DNA from: Aurantiacibacter atlanticus
Lineage (GTDB): Bacteria > Pseudomonadota > Alphaproteobacteria > Sphingomonadales > Sphingomonadaceae
Assembly (NCBI RefSeq): GCF_001077815.2
Contig: NZ_CP011310.1
Coordinates: 372,001 to 436,000, forward strand
Reading direction: 5' to 3'
DNA: 64,000 nt
The translations under genes were made by a program, and so were the position numbers. Shown piece by piece: positions 36,844 through 45,585 of the stretch; positions within the stretch are counted from its first letter, which is position 1; every line of letters starts with the position of its first letter. Below the pieces are notes generated by a model. That model worked only from the letters and a program-made list of their open reading frames with translations, was not told where the DNA came from and searched no databases.

Positions 36844-36876
36844 AAAGGGCGGCTCCCACGAGGAGTCGCCCTTTTT
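36844..36876 (+). terminator. Intrinsic terminator of rplM-rpsI
   Basis: A 13-bp stem (36844-36856 with 36862-36874, one G-U pair) with a 5-nt CACGA loop and a run of T at 36872-36876, 35 nt after rpsI. Confidence 0.88.
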
Positions 36877-36925
36877 CGTATAATATGTGTTGTGATTTAC
36901 AGGTGACGGCGAAGCGGCAATGCGC

Positions 36926-37324
36926 TCAATTCTGTCCCACAGCTTCCAGTTCAGCCGGGTTTCCCAATAAGGCATCCACCGCTTCAAGCAGGCTGTCTAT
37001 GCTAAGTGGCTTTGCCAGATAGCCACTGGCTCCAGCGCGGCGAATCTCTTCTTCATCCTGCTTACCGGCAAATGCCGTGATCGCCAGAATGGGAATATGC
37101 TGCGTGGCTGGATTACGCTTGATCTTGCGGGTCAGCACCCGTCCCGAGATATTCGGGATGTGAATGTCCATCGTGATGATGTCCGGCGCAAAACTATCCA
37201 CTGCATCAAGCACATGCGCGCCATCGGCCACGGCCAACAACTCATAGCCGCGTTGCTTGAAGACCGCCTCATAAAACATTCTGTTCAAGAGATCGTCTTC
37301 GACAATCAAAACCCTGATTTTCAT
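36926..37324 (-). CDS. DivK-like single-domain response regulator
   Basis: A 132-residue stand-alone receiver. It has VLIVEDDLLNR, the phospho-Asp in ITMDIHIPNISG, AITAFAGKQDEEEIRRAGAS and the conserved Lys in YLAKPLSID. The overall pattern, especially the MDI-P-I-SG and AITAFA regions, resembles DivK, the cell-cycle receiver of alphaproteobacteria. No pleD or kinase lies next to it, so orthology is inference. The start is ATG 37324; a clear ribosome binding site is lacking, and an upstream GTG at 37351 is possible. Confidence 0.7.
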   Translation of the reverse strand: MKIRVLIVEDDLLNRMFYEAVFKQRGYELLAVADGAHVLDAVDSFAPDIITMDIHIPNISGRVLTRKIKRNPATQHIPILAITAFAGKQDEEEIRRAGASGYLAKPLSIDSLLEAVDALLGNPAELEAVGQN

Positions 37325-37430
37325 TAAGGATGATAATAGCCACCGCAGCACGAATGTTCCCCTCTGTTGCGGCGAAATGGCGCGGCCGAAGGATAAACGG
37401 CTCTAAATGCGGGATTTTACATTTGTCTTC

Positions 37431-38288
37431 CTATTGTTTGGGTGGGTCCACACGCGGCACTTTGCCTACCGGCGCCACCGGATCAGATGCAGAGCGCGGC
37501 GGCATGGCATCTTCGGGCACGTCGTCAATCATCATGTCCGATGTATCAATGCCGTCAAGATTGCGCACTTCCACGCCAAGCCGTTCGCCATCCCAGTGCA
37601 ATTCGTTGAAACTGGGCGGAGTGGAACGCAAACGGTGCGACAAGGTTCCAGCGCCAATCATGCGAACAGGACCGTGCGGCGTATCTTCCATAATGTCGAA
37701 TGCATCATGGACGTGGCCCGAAAGCACGGCGAGCACGCGGCGCTTTGCGAGTGCTTCCAACGCCTTGCCGCCATTTTTCGTCAGCGCGGTGCCCTGCGTG
37801 CCCACTTCGCGCAATGGATGGTGGACGGTAACGATGGCCTGCGTGTTTTTGGGTAAGGCGTCGATCTGCCTCAGACAATCGACAAGCGCCTTGTCGGTCA
37901 CCCAGCCCTTGGACCAATTGATGCGCGGTTGCGCAGAGACATTGGTGTTGAGCGGGATCAGCGCGATGCCGGGAAGTTTAATCCGCTTTTCAACCACCTC
38001 CCGGAAGGCTTCGAACCGGCCCAACGGATTGAGATAACGCGACGGGAGATAATAATTAGGCAGATCATGATTGCCCGGCTCCACCGTCACCGGCACGTTG
38101 AGCGCGTGTATCCACCTTTCCGCGGCGGAAAATTCATGATGGCGCGCGCGCATGGTGAGATCGCCGGTAATGGCCACCGCATCAGGCTGGCGGGCGGCGA
38201 TTTGCCGCACCACCCAATCCAGTGCGCGATTGTCCTCCAGCCCGAAGTGGATGTCGGACAAATGGAATAGAAGCGTGCCGTCAGCCAT
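37431..38288 (-). CDS. Calcineurin-like metallophosphoesterase
   Basis: A 285-residue enzyme with the five dimetal motifs: LFHLSDIHFG (DxH), AITGDLT (GDxxx), VEPGNHD (GNHD), VTVHHPL and LSGHVHD (GHxH). The fold is a metal-dependent phosphoesterase similar to cyclic-nucleotide (CpdA/Icc) phosphodiesterases, but the substrate is not fixed by these motifs. A Pro-rich tail of about 30 residues follows. ATG 38288 overlaps the upstream membrane gene stop by 1 nt (TGATG). Confidence 0.85.
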   Translation of the reverse strand: MADGTLLFHLSDIHFGLEDNRALDWVVRQIAARQPDAVAITGDLTMRARHHEFSAAERWIHALNVPVTVEPGNHDLPNYYLPSRYLNPLGRFEAFREVVEKRIKLPGIALIPLNTNVSAQPRINWSKGWVTDKALVDCLRQIDALPKNTQAIVTVHHPLREVGTQGTALTKNGGKALEALAKRRVLAVLSGHVHDAFDIMEDTPHGPVRMIGAGTLSHRLRSTPPSFNELHWDGERLGVEVRNLDGIDTSDMMIDDVPEDAMPPRSASDPVAPVGKVPRVDPPKQ

Positions 38289-38554
38289 CAGATGCGCCGC
38301 GACACGATAAGCCACGCCGCTCCGCCATTAATCGCGGAATAGCTAATATAGGCCCACACCCATGCGGTGTGGCCGCTTTTTACAGCGTAGAGAGCGAGAC
38401 ACAGCAGCATGAATTCCAGCGAGAGGCTGATCAGGCGGATAATGCGCAGACTGGCAGGTTGCACATCGCTGATCATGCGATGGCCGCTCTGGATAACAGC
38501 AGTGTGCCAGGCGAAATTGCCCAGGCCCAGAAGGAAGGTGACGACAATGGTCAT
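38288..38554 (-). CDS. Small membrane protein
   Basis: An 88-residue protein with about three membrane helices (residues 1-20, 38-60, 65-85), including LISLSLEFMLLCLALYAV and AYISYSAINGGAAWLIV. No family recognised. ATG 38554 is preferred; the frame runs upstream to 38791 through non-coding sequence that overlaps urcA. It is coupled by a 1-nt overlap to the metallophosphoesterase gene, so it may anchor or modulate it. Confidence 0.6.
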   Translation of the reverse strand: MTIVVTFLLGLGNFAWHTAVIQSGHRMISDVQPASLRIIRLISLSLEFMLLCLALYAVKSGHTAWVWAYISYSAINGGAAWLIVSRRI

Positions 38555-38710
38555 GCCGGCGTTTCCTGCCTTACCGGACGGTAAAGGGCAATGCGCCATT
38601 GGTGGAGTATTGTGTGCTGTTCGTCGGAACCTGCATCCCTTGGTCGATAGGCCGCGCCTGCAGGTCGAGACGTTGCAGCCTGATGATACCGTCTGGCCTA
38701 TTACCAAATG

Positions 38711-38746
38711 GCACCGCAGTCGTTTCAGTCCCACCGACTGCGGTGC
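38711..38746. repeat. Perfect 12-bp inverted repeat upstream of the UrcA gene
   Basis: GCACCGCAGTCG (38711-38722), 12-nt spacer, CGACTGCGGTGC (38735-38746). It lies 43 nt before the UrcA start. There is no T-run, so it is not a simple intrinsic terminator. It could be a 5' leader hairpin or an operator. Confidence 0.6.
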
Positions 38747-38789
38747 GACCCTCCCACGGGACAGGGAGTGGATGATTTGGAGGACCATC

Positions 38790-39098
38790 ATGAAAATTCG
38801 TTCGCATACACTGGCAATGGCGCTGGCCGTTACCGGCCTTACAATCAGCCCGACAGTCGCATTTGCCGAAGAACAGACCCGTACCGCCGGCGTAACCTAT
38901 GACGATCTCGACCTCTCTACAGAAGAAGGTCGGCAAGAACTGGGCCGGCGTATCGATCATGCAGCGCGACAGGTGTGTGAGCTTGACCGGCGGGATCTGG
39001 GTACGCGGTCCATCAGCCGCGAAGCGCGTGCCTGTTACGAAGAAGCCAAGCGAAATTTCGAGGAACGGTTCGCCGGCCTCATCCGCGAGAACCGGTAA
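38790..39098 (+). CDS. UrcA family periplasmic protein
   Basis: A 102-residue exported protein with a signal peptide ending AFAEE near residue 27. The mature part matches the UrcA family: TYDDLDLSTEEGRQELGRRI, then QVCELDRRDLGTRSISREAR and ACYEEAKR, with the two Cys expected to form a disulfide. The function is unknown; the family is common in sphingomonads. GGAGG just before ATG 38790 fixes the start. A terminator-like hairpin follows at 39143-39172. Confidence 0.8.
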   Translation: MKIRSHTLAMALAVTGLTISPTVAFAEEQTRTAGVTYDDLDLSTEEGRQELGRRIDHAARQVCELDRRDLGTRSISREARACYEEAKRNFEERFAGLIRENR

Positions 39099-39142
39099 AG
39101 CACTGAGCCCGATAGCGCATCTGCCGATCACATTCACCACAT

Positions 39143-39172
39143 AAGGGCCGCCTGTCAAAAGGCGCCCCTTTT
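39143..39172 (+). terminator. Intrinsic terminator of the UrcA gene
   Basis: AAGGGCCGCC pairs with GGCGCCCCTT (one C-C mismatch) around TGTCAAAA, followed by TTTT. Located 45 nt after the stop. Confidence 0.65.
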
Positions 39173-39191
39173 CCATTCCTGCAGCAAGTGA

Positions 39192-39938
39192 TCAGCGTCC
39201 GGCCATCGCCTTTACGCGTTTGAGATAGGTGCGGCCGATACGCAATTCATTGCCGTCTTCCAGTTCTGCACACCACACGCCCAGTCCTTCATGCCGCAGC
39301 CCCTGGATGAAGTCTCGCCGCAAGATTGCCGAGCGGTGGATGCGAATGAATTTTTCCGGATCGAGCTTTTCTTCCAGCCCGGCAATGGTTTGCAGCAACA
39401 AATAGCTGGTGTCGCCGACATGCAGGCGCACGTAATCACGCTCCGCATCAATCCGGAAAACCTGATCAGCCTCTATGCGCAGCAATTCAGACCGATGTGG
39501 CACCCAGAACTCATTGAGCCACTTGCTCTCCCCCGATTGTTCCGCATCGAACTGCCCGCGCCGGGCCAGCGCGCGTTCGATGGCGCGTTCCAGCCGATCC
39601 GAAGCGACCGGTTTGAGGACGTAGTCAACGGCTTCCAGATCAAATGCCTCGACCGCGAAGTTTTCATGCGCGGTGACGAATATGACGGCGGGCGCAACAT
39701 CGCTTTCCTGCGCGGCCCTGGCCACTTGCAAGCCGTCCATGCCCGGCATGGTCATATCGAGCAGCAGCAAATCGGGAGAAAGCTTATCGGCCAGCCGCAG
39801 CGCGGATTCGCCATCACTCGCAGTGCCTATCACGGTCAAATCCGGAATTTCAGCGCATAGCACCTGCATGCGTTCAATCGCCAGTGGCTCGTCATCGACG
39901 ATCAGCGTACGCAAGCTTTGGGCGGACGGATCATTCAT
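39192..39938 (-). CDS. LytTR-family response regulator (second copy)
   Basis: A 248-residue regulator. The receiver has DD at 15-16, phospho-Asp about 61 (LLLDMTMPG) and Lys in YVLKPVASD. The LytTR domain has IDAERDYVRLHVGDTSYLLL and FIRIHRSAILRRDFIQGL. It overlaps the upstream kinase by 4 nt (ATGA), its evident partner. It is a paralog-type system to 5424-7456 but too divergent to be a recent duplication. Confidence 0.9.
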   Translation of the reverse strand: MNDPSAQSLRTLIVDDEPLAIERMQVLCAEIPDLTVIGTASDGESALRLADKLSPDLLLLDMTMPGMDGLQVARAAQESDVAPAVIFVTAHENFAVEAFDLEAVDYVLKPVASDRLERAIERALARRGQFDAEQSGESKWLNEFWVPHRSELLRIEADQVFRIDAERDYVRLHVGDTSYLLLQTIAGLEEKLDPEKFIRIHRSAILRRDFIQGLRHEGLGVWCAELEDGNELRIGRTYLKRVKAMAGR

Positions 39939-41119
39939 GCCGCGGCACTTTTCCGGATACGTAGAAGCGGAAGGCGAAGATGCGTGACATAACCATCGGG
40001 CGCGTGGCCGGAAGCCATCGTTGCTTCCTTCCCGAAACGTGCTGCGAGTCGTTCGTGGACATTGTTCAGGCCGATGCCAAAACCGGGTCGTATATCGTCA
40101 CTATTTGCGGCAGAAGATCCATCGTCCGATACGCTGACGACCAGCCGACCATACTCTTCACGCGCTGATAATGTGATCGTCACCTGCCCGCTCGATGGGG
40201 CGACGGCGTGCTTGACCGAATTTTCGACCAGGGGTTGCAGGATCATGCCAGGAATCAGCGCGTCCTCCAGATCGGCAGGCACATCAAATCGGGCCACAAG
40301 CCGCAGAGGGAAGCGCACAGCCTCAATTTCGAGATAGAGGCGTTGCATCGCAACCTCATCGCGCAGCGGCACATCTGACGTGGGGTCGTCTGCCAGGCTA
40401 TGGCGGTAGAAATTGCTGATCATGTGAATCATTCGCTCTGCTGCCTGCGTCTTGTTGGTCAGCACCAATGCGGAAAGCGAATTGAGCGTATTGAAAAGAA
40501 AATGCGGATTTACCTGATAGCGGAGTGATCGCAATTCAGCTGCCTTGGCGGCGTTGCGAAACTGCTGTTCGCGCCGTTCTGCCGTGCGCGCCTTTTCACC
40601 GGTCAGCAAGGCAAGATAGAGCGCGCACCACGCCAGCATGATAAAATATCTGCTTGTAGTGATTTCAATCAATTGTTCCCGCGTGCCCATGGTAACCAAC
40701 TGGGACAGATCCTGCAGCATGTCCCGATCAATCTCGTCGGCGGGAACACCGCGTATCTGAGCAAATTCCTGCAAGACCTTTTCATCCATCGCTGCTTGCA
40801 AATCGGCAAAGACAACCCGATTGGCTTGCGCGCTCAGCAAGGCGGCGGGCAGGGCAAAAATTAACGCGGCAGCGATCTTGGCCCACAATGGGCGCCCGTC
40901 AAACGGGCGCAGGACAACCCACAGACCAAAGGTGATCAGGATCGCGAAAATAGTTGAGACGAGACGCCGTAAGAGCATCTCGTCGGCATATTGCATGCCG
41001 AGAAGCTCGGCACGCAAGGTCATCAATACCGAGTATGTCGCCCAAAGCCCGACGATTGAAGCCAGGACTGTCTTGAACGGTACGCGGGCGATGGGCTTTT
41101 CGGTATCTGCCTTTTCCAT
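39935..41119 (-). CDS. LytS/YehU-type sensor histidine kinase (second copy)
   Basis: A 394-residue kinase with about four hydrophobic segments (about 16-38, 52-71, 80-97, 155-173) and a long loop between the last two. The kinase core is YQVNPHFLFNTLNSLSALVL (phospho-His about 205) and an HATPase domain (ENSVKHA, DDGSSAANSDDIRPGFGIGL, cut here as the N and G boxes). A GTG sits just before the chosen ATG. The signal is unknown. It is coupled to the response regulator by ATGA. Confidence 0.88.
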   Translation of the reverse strand: MEKADTEKPIARVPFKTVLASIVGLWATYSVLMTLRAELLGMQYADEMLLRRLVSTIFAILITFGLWVVLRPFDGRPLWAKIAAALIFALPAALLSAQANRVVFADLQAAMDEKVLQEFAQIRGVPADEIDRDMLQDLSQLVTMGTREQLIEITTSRYFIMLAWCALYLALLTGEKARTAERREQQFRNAAKAAELRSLRYQVNPHFLFNTLNSLSALVLTNKTQAAERMIHMISNFYRHSLADDPTSDVPLRDEVAMQRLYLEIEAVRFPLRLVARFDVPADLEDALIPGMILQPLVENSVKHAVAPSSGQVTITLSAREEYGRLVVSVSDDGSSAANSDDIRPGFGIGLNNVHERLAARFGKEATMASGHAPDGYVTHLRLPLLRIRKSAAA

Positions 41120-41224
41120 CACGCCAGTTTACACCCGCACAGCGGCAAGTCGCCACCCCGCATGGCGGTTTCGGTCGAAACCAGTATGCCGCTGGTCGAA
41201 GTATGGCGGCACAAATGCGCCATA

Positions 41225-42751
41225 TTATCGGGCCTTGAGGAGACCTTCCTCACGAATCTTCTCGCGCCAGTGCAGCGGGGCGAGCGTGTGCACGTTATTA
41301 CCTTCAGAATCGACCGCCACGGTGACGGGCATATCCTTGACGGTGAATTCGTAAATGGCCTCCATGCCAAGATCTTCGAAGGCGACCACCTTGGCTTCCT
41401 TGATGGCGCGGGCGACCAGATAGGCCGCGCCACCTGTTGCCATCAGATAGGCGACCTTGAAGCGGCTGATGACATCCACAGCATCGGCGCCGCGCTCCGC
41501 CTTGCCGATCATCGCCAGCAAGCCGAGATCGAGCATCATTTCGGTAAACTTGTCCATGCGGGTGGCCGTGGTGGGGCCAGCGGGGCCGACAACTTCACCC
41601 ATCACCGGATCGACCGGACCGACGTAATAGATGGCCCGCCCCTTGAACTGCACGGGCAATTCCTCACCCTTTTGCATCATGTCGTGGATACGTTTGTGCG
41701 CCGCATCGCGCCCGGTCAGCATCGCACCATTCAGCAACAGGCGATCGCCATGTTTCCAGCTGGCCACCTCTTCAGGCGTAAGCTGATCAAGATCGACGCG
41801 CTTCGCCTCTGCATCGGGCTGCCAATGGACGTCGGGCCATTTATCGAGATCGGGTTGTGGCAGATAGGCAGGGCCGCTGCCGTCCATCGTCACATGGGCG
41901 TGGCGGGTGGCGGCACAATTGGGGATCATCGCAACAGGTTTGCCTGCTGCGTGACACGGCCAATCGTAGATTTTCACATCGAGCACTGTGGAAAGACCGC
42001 CCAGCCCCTGCGCGCCAACGCCCTGCGCATTCACTGCGTCAAAGATGTCGATCCGAAGCTGTTCGATGTCCGTTTCTGCTCCCCGCGCCTTCAATTGCGC
42101 CATGTCTATGGGGTCCATCAGGCTCTGCTTGGCAAGCTTCATGCAATGTTCTGCAGTGCCACCGATGCCAATGCCAAGCATACCTGGCGGACACCAGCCA
42201 GCACCCATGGAGGGAATTTGTTCCACTACCCATTCGATAATGTTGTCGGAAGGATCCATCATCTTGAATTTGCTTTTGTTTTCGCTTCCTCCGCCCTTGG
42301 CTGCGACATCAATGCTGATGGTGTCGCCTGGCACCATCTCCACCGAAAGGACGCAAGGCGTATTGTCGCGCGTATTGCGGCGGGTGAAGGCTGGATCGGC
42401 AAGAATACTGGCCCGCAGCTTGTTCTCAGCATTGTTGTAAGCGCGGCGGACTCCCTCATCGACCACGTCCTGCAGGCTGCTTTCAGAGCCGAGGCGGCAA
42501 TCCTGCCCCCATTTGATGAAGACGTTGACGATGCCTGTGTCCTGGCAGATCGGCCGGTGCCCCTCTGCACACATGCGGCTGTTGGTGAGGATTTGCGCAA
42601 TCGCGTCCTTCGCAGCCGGGCCCTGTTCAACCTTATACGCCTCACCAAGCGCAGTAATATAATCCATCGGATGGTAATAGGAGATGTACTGTAACCCATC
42701 GGCGACCGTTTCGATAAGGTCTTCTTCGCGGATAATGACGGCGTCTTTCAT
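41225..42751 (-). CDS. Fumarate hydratase, class I (Fe-S)
   Basis: A 508-residue class I fumarase with a [4Fe-4S] cluster. It interconverts fumarate and malate in the TCA cycle. Cluster and active-site regions are GHRPICQDTGIVNVFIKWG, GWCPPGMLGIGIGGTAEHCM and a C-terminal domain with VGPVDPVMGEVVGPAGPTTA (split motif). ATG 42751 is chosen over the frame to 42790; AGGAG lies about 10 nt upstream. Its dependence on Fe-S assembly links it to the SUF operon in this window. Confidence 0.92.
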   Translation of the reverse strand: MKDAVIIREEDLIETVADGLQYISYYHPMDYITALGEAYKVEQGPAAKDAIAQILTNSRMCAEGHRPICQDTGIVNVFIKWGQDCRLGSESSLQDVVDEGVRRAYNNAENKLRASILADPAFTRRNTRDNTPCVLSVEMVPGDTISIDVAAKGGGSENKSKFKMMDPSDNIIEWVVEQIPSMGAGWCPPGMLGIGIGGTAEHCMKLAKQSLMDPIDMAQLKARGAETDIEQLRIDIFDAVNAQGVGAQGLGGLSTVLDVKIYDWPCHAAGKPVAMIPNCAATRHAHVTMDGSGPAYLPQPDLDKWPDVHWQPDAEAKRVDLDQLTPEEVASWKHGDRLLLNGAMLTGRDAAHKRIHDMMQKGEELPVQFKGRAIYYVGPVDPVMGEVVGPAGPTTATRMDKFTEMMLDLGLLAMIGKAERGADAVDVISRFKVAYLMATGGAAYLVARAIKEAKVVAFEDLGMEAIYEFTVKDMPVTVAVDSEGNNVHTLAPLHWREKIREEGLLKAR

Positions 42752-42919
42752 CGATTCAGCACTCCTGTTGGTCGAACTGCCCATAGGCACAGCTGCAGCT
42801 TTGCGTCAAAATCCTTTGCATTGCCGGTATACATGCAATTTTGCGCCATTGCGGCCATTGCCCCGTGTGGATGCAGGCCCTAAAGCACAGCACTTCACCC
42901 CAGACGAGAGTTTTTCCCA

Positions 42920-43537
42920 GTGATTTCCGATCCGCTTGACGCAGCCGAAGCCGCAAATGCAACCCGCGATCGTGCACGCCGCGCAATGATTGACGGCCAA
43001 TTGCGCACCAGCGGAGTGAATTCTCCCACTGTTCTCAAACGCATGGCCGAAGTCGCGCGAGAGGATTTCGTGCCCACCGCAAGCAGGGGCTTTGCCTATA
43101 TGGACAGGGCGATTCGGCTGGACAATGGCGCCTCGCTGCCGGCTCCCGTAGTCCACGGAATGTTCCTTGAAGAAGCTGATCTCAACGGTGATGAGCATGC
43201 ACTCGTCGTCGATAGCGGAGCGGGTTATCTTGCTGAATTGCTGCGCCCGCTGGTCGCCAAGGTCACTGAGATAAGCGTGGAGGACGCCCTTGGCTCTGGC
43301 CGCAAGGGCAAGGGCGCGGATGTACTGATGATCGACGGCGCCGTCGAAGAAATTCCCGCAAAACTGGCAAACCGTCTTTGCGATGGCGCGCGGGTCATCA
43401 CCGGACTTGCAACCAATGGCGTGACGCGCCTGGCCGTAGGCCGCAAGGGTCAGGCGGGCATTGCCCTCATGCCGGTGCAGGATGTGGGCATTCCGCAGAT
43501 CCACGCCTTCGACAAACCGCGAGGCTGGAGCTTCTGA
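42920..43537 (+). CDS. PCMT-like protein, shortened and probably inactive
   Basis: A 205-residue protein starting at GTG 42920. Residues 14-60 match protein-L-isoaspartate methyltransferases (RDRARRAMIDGQLRTSGVNS, then MAEVAREDFVPTASRGFAYM). The SAM motif I, normally EIGTGSGYQAA, reads VVDSGAGYLAELL. The segment between motif I and motif II is about 40 residues shorter than usual, so the SAM pocket is probably incomplete. Gene order PCMT-TolC-PopZ is the usual alphaproteobacterial one. The TolC gene starts 2 nt after the stop. Confidence 0.75.
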   Translation: MISDPLDAAEAANATRDRARRAMIDGQLRTSGVNSPTVLKRMAEVAREDFVPTASRGFAYMDRAIRLDNGASLPAPVVHGMFLEEADLNGDEHALVVDSGAGYLAELLRPLVAKVTEISVEDALGSGRKGKGADVLMIDGAVEEIPAKLANRLCDGARVITGLATNGVTRLAVGRKGQAGIALMPVQDVGIPQIHAFDKPRGWSF

Positions 43538-43539
43538 AC

Positions 43540-45009
43540 ATGCTCTGGCGAGCGCATGTTGGAGCCATGATGGCGGGCGCATGCCTAATCGCCACACCGG
43601 TTTCTGCAGAGACGCTCAAGGAAGCGCTGATCCGCGCTTACCTGGATAATCCGACCCTTGCCGCTGCCCGCGCACGTCAGCGCGGCACGGATGAAACGGT
43701 CGTTATCGAACGGGCCGATGCCTTGCCGTCTGTCAGTGGCAGCGGCTCCTATTCCGAATTTCTCTATACCAGCAGCGATAGCCCCGGTCCGGCACGGTTA
43801 TTGGGCGCGGATGTCACTGCAAGACTGCCGATCTTCAGCGGCGGCGGTGTGCGAAACGCCATTCGCGCTGCCGAAACGCGGGTTCTGGCTGGGCGGGCAG
43901 ACCTGCGCGGCACTGAAAGCTTCCTGTTCACACAAGTTGTGGCCGCTTATATGAATGTCATTCTGAACGAGGCGCTTGTCGCCCTTTCAGCCAATAATGT
44001 TTCGGTATTGACCACAAACCTTGAAGCCACCAGCGACCGGTTTGAAATCGGCGATCTTACCCGCACCGATGTCGCCCAATCACAAAGCCGGCTGGCCGTG
44101 GCGCAGGGTGATCTTCGCAGCGCCCAGGCCGATCTGCTGGCCGCACGGGAAGGTTACATCGCGATCGTCGGTGCCGCGCCAGATAATCTTCAACCACCGC
44201 CACCACTTCCCGGCCTACCCGCATCTCCCGATGAGGCGGTTGACGTGGCCTTGGAACATAACCCCGATCTCATCGCCGCACGGGAACGCGCTGAAGCGGC
44301 CGGATATGATATCCGTGTTGCCGGGTCGGGTCGTTATCCGCGCGTCGAATTATTCACCAATGGCTCTTATGACGATTACCTCGACTCGCTGCCTTCCTCA
44401 TCGTCCATCATCACCGCCAATTCTGCCAGTTCAGCCACTGCCGGGGTGCAGATCACCGTGCCGATTTTTCAAGGCGGGCGCACGGCCGCACTGACGCGAC
44501 AGGCACAGGCAGGCGCATCGGCCGCGCTTGAGGATGTGATCGCCACCGAACGCAGTGTCATCGCCGATGTGCGCGCTGCATTTTCAAGCTGGCGCGCCGC
44601 CATTGCCATTATCAGTTCCAGCGAAACCGCGGTCGACGCTGCTGAGCTCAGCCTTGAAGGCGTGCGGGCAGAAAATACTGTCGGTAATCGCACAGTGCTC
44701 GATATTCTCGATGCCCAGCGCGAATTGCTGCGGGCGCAGGTGCAATTGGTAACAGCACAGCGCAATGCCTATGTCGCCGGTTTCGCCCTGCTGGCAGCAA
44801 TGGGCCGGACAGAGGCGCGTGATCTCGGCCTGGACGAAGGCGGCGTGCTGTATGACCCGATTGACAATTATAACCGCGTGCGCGGTATCGTATGGGATTG
44901 GCAGAGTGATCCTGATCCGGTGATGCAGAGCTCCCGTACCGTTGACATCGCGGCACCGGATGGTGAAATTCCCACTTCCAATTCACCAATGGATCTTTTG
45001 GGGGACTGA
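43540..45009 (+). CDS. TolC-family outer membrane channel
   Basis: A 489-residue outer-membrane efflux protein. It has a signal peptide (residues 1-24, CLIATPVSAE), TLKEALIRAYLDNPTLAAAR, then two related helical/beta repeats (LEATSDRFEIGDLTRTDVAQ and LSLEGVRAENTVGNRTVLDI), typical of TolC. It forms the exit duct for type I secretion and RND pumps. The start at 43540 is set by the signal peptide; the frame to 43378 lies inside the PCMT-like gene. The PopZ-family gene follows directly after the stop. Confidence 0.92.
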   Translation: MLWRAHVGAMMAGACLIATPVSAETLKEALIRAYLDNPTLAAARARQRGTDETVVIERADALPSVSGSGSYSEFLYTSSDSPGPARLLGADVTARLPIFSGGGVRNAIRAAETRVLAGRADLRGTESFLFTQVVAAYMNVILNEALVALSANNVSVLTTNLEATSDRFEIGDLTRTDVAQSQSRLAVAQGDLRSAQADLLAAREGYIAIVGAAPDNLQPPPPLPGLPASPDEAVDVALEHNPDLIAARERAEAAGYDIRVAGSGRYPRVELFTNGSYDDYLDSLPSSSSIITANSASSATAGVQITVPIFQGGRTAALTRQAQAGASAALEDVIATERSVIADVRAAFSSWRAAIAIISSSETAVDAAELSLEGVRAENTVGNRTVLDILDAQRELLRAQVQLVTAQRNAYVAGFALLAAMGRTEARDLGLDEGGVLYDPIDNYNRVRGIVWDWQSDPDPVMQSSRTVDIAAPDGEIPTSNSPMDLLGD

Positions 45010-45585
45010 ATGCGTCAGATAGGCGAACCGTCGGTCGAGGAAATCCTCGAATCCATCAAACGCGTGATTCAGCGCGACAATGCCGATGCCGCCCGGAAGA
45101 CCCGTCGTTTACGCGAATCGGGAGTGGCGAGTGATGCACAGTCACCGGAAGATACGATCAGCGCATTTTCGCTTGGTGCCAATGGCTGGGATGAAAGTGA
45201 AGATGTGCTCGACCTCAGCGAAACAGGCGCTCCACTTGATGAGCAGCTTGATGAAGATTTGAATGGCACCTCCGATAGCGCCGCCATGGATGGTGACGCT
45301 GGCGATGATCAGGCAAATGCCTCGGCCGCTTCTGGCCCTGCATCAGAGAGCCTGACGAATGATCGCGCCGCCGATGCGATGCGCCAGTCTCTTGCCGCAC
45401 TGGCCATGCTGTCAGACCCACCAGCGAAGCCTCAGATTGTCCGCTCTGGCGAAACTTCGCTGGAAGGTCTTGTGCGCGAATTGCTGCGCCCGATGCTGGC
45501 AGAATGGCTCGACACCAATTTGCCCGACATTGTTGAGCGTCAGGTCAAGGCAGAGATTGCCCGAATTGCAGGAAAGAAACGCTGA
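45010..45585 (+). CDS. popZ: PopZ-family protein (DUF2497)
   Basis: A 191-residue protein. The N-terminal helix [19 protein letters not shown] and the C-terminal block [19 protein letters not shown] plus [19 protein letters not shown] match the polar organising protein PopZ of Caulobacter and the DUF2497 family. Between them lies a long acidic, low-complexity linker. PopZ condenses at cell poles and tethers ParB-parS. The gene has TolC upstream (0 nt), as in other alphaproteobacteria. Its stop overlaps a CTG that starts the ferredoxin gene. Confidence 0.8.
   Translation: MRQIGEPSVEEILESIKRVIQRDNADAARKTRRLRESGVASDAQSPEDTISAFSLGANGWDESEDVLDLSETGAPLDEQLDEDLNGTSDSAAMDGDAGDDQANASAASGPASESLTNDRAADAMRQSLAALAMLSDPPAKPQIVRSGETSLEGLVRELLRPMLAEWLDTNLPDIVERQVKAEIARIAGKKR

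Noticed and set aside
41162..42694. 510-codon open frame antisense to the fumarase gene
   Set aside because: It mirrors the class I fumarase reading frame, has no family features and is typical of GC-rich antisense frames.
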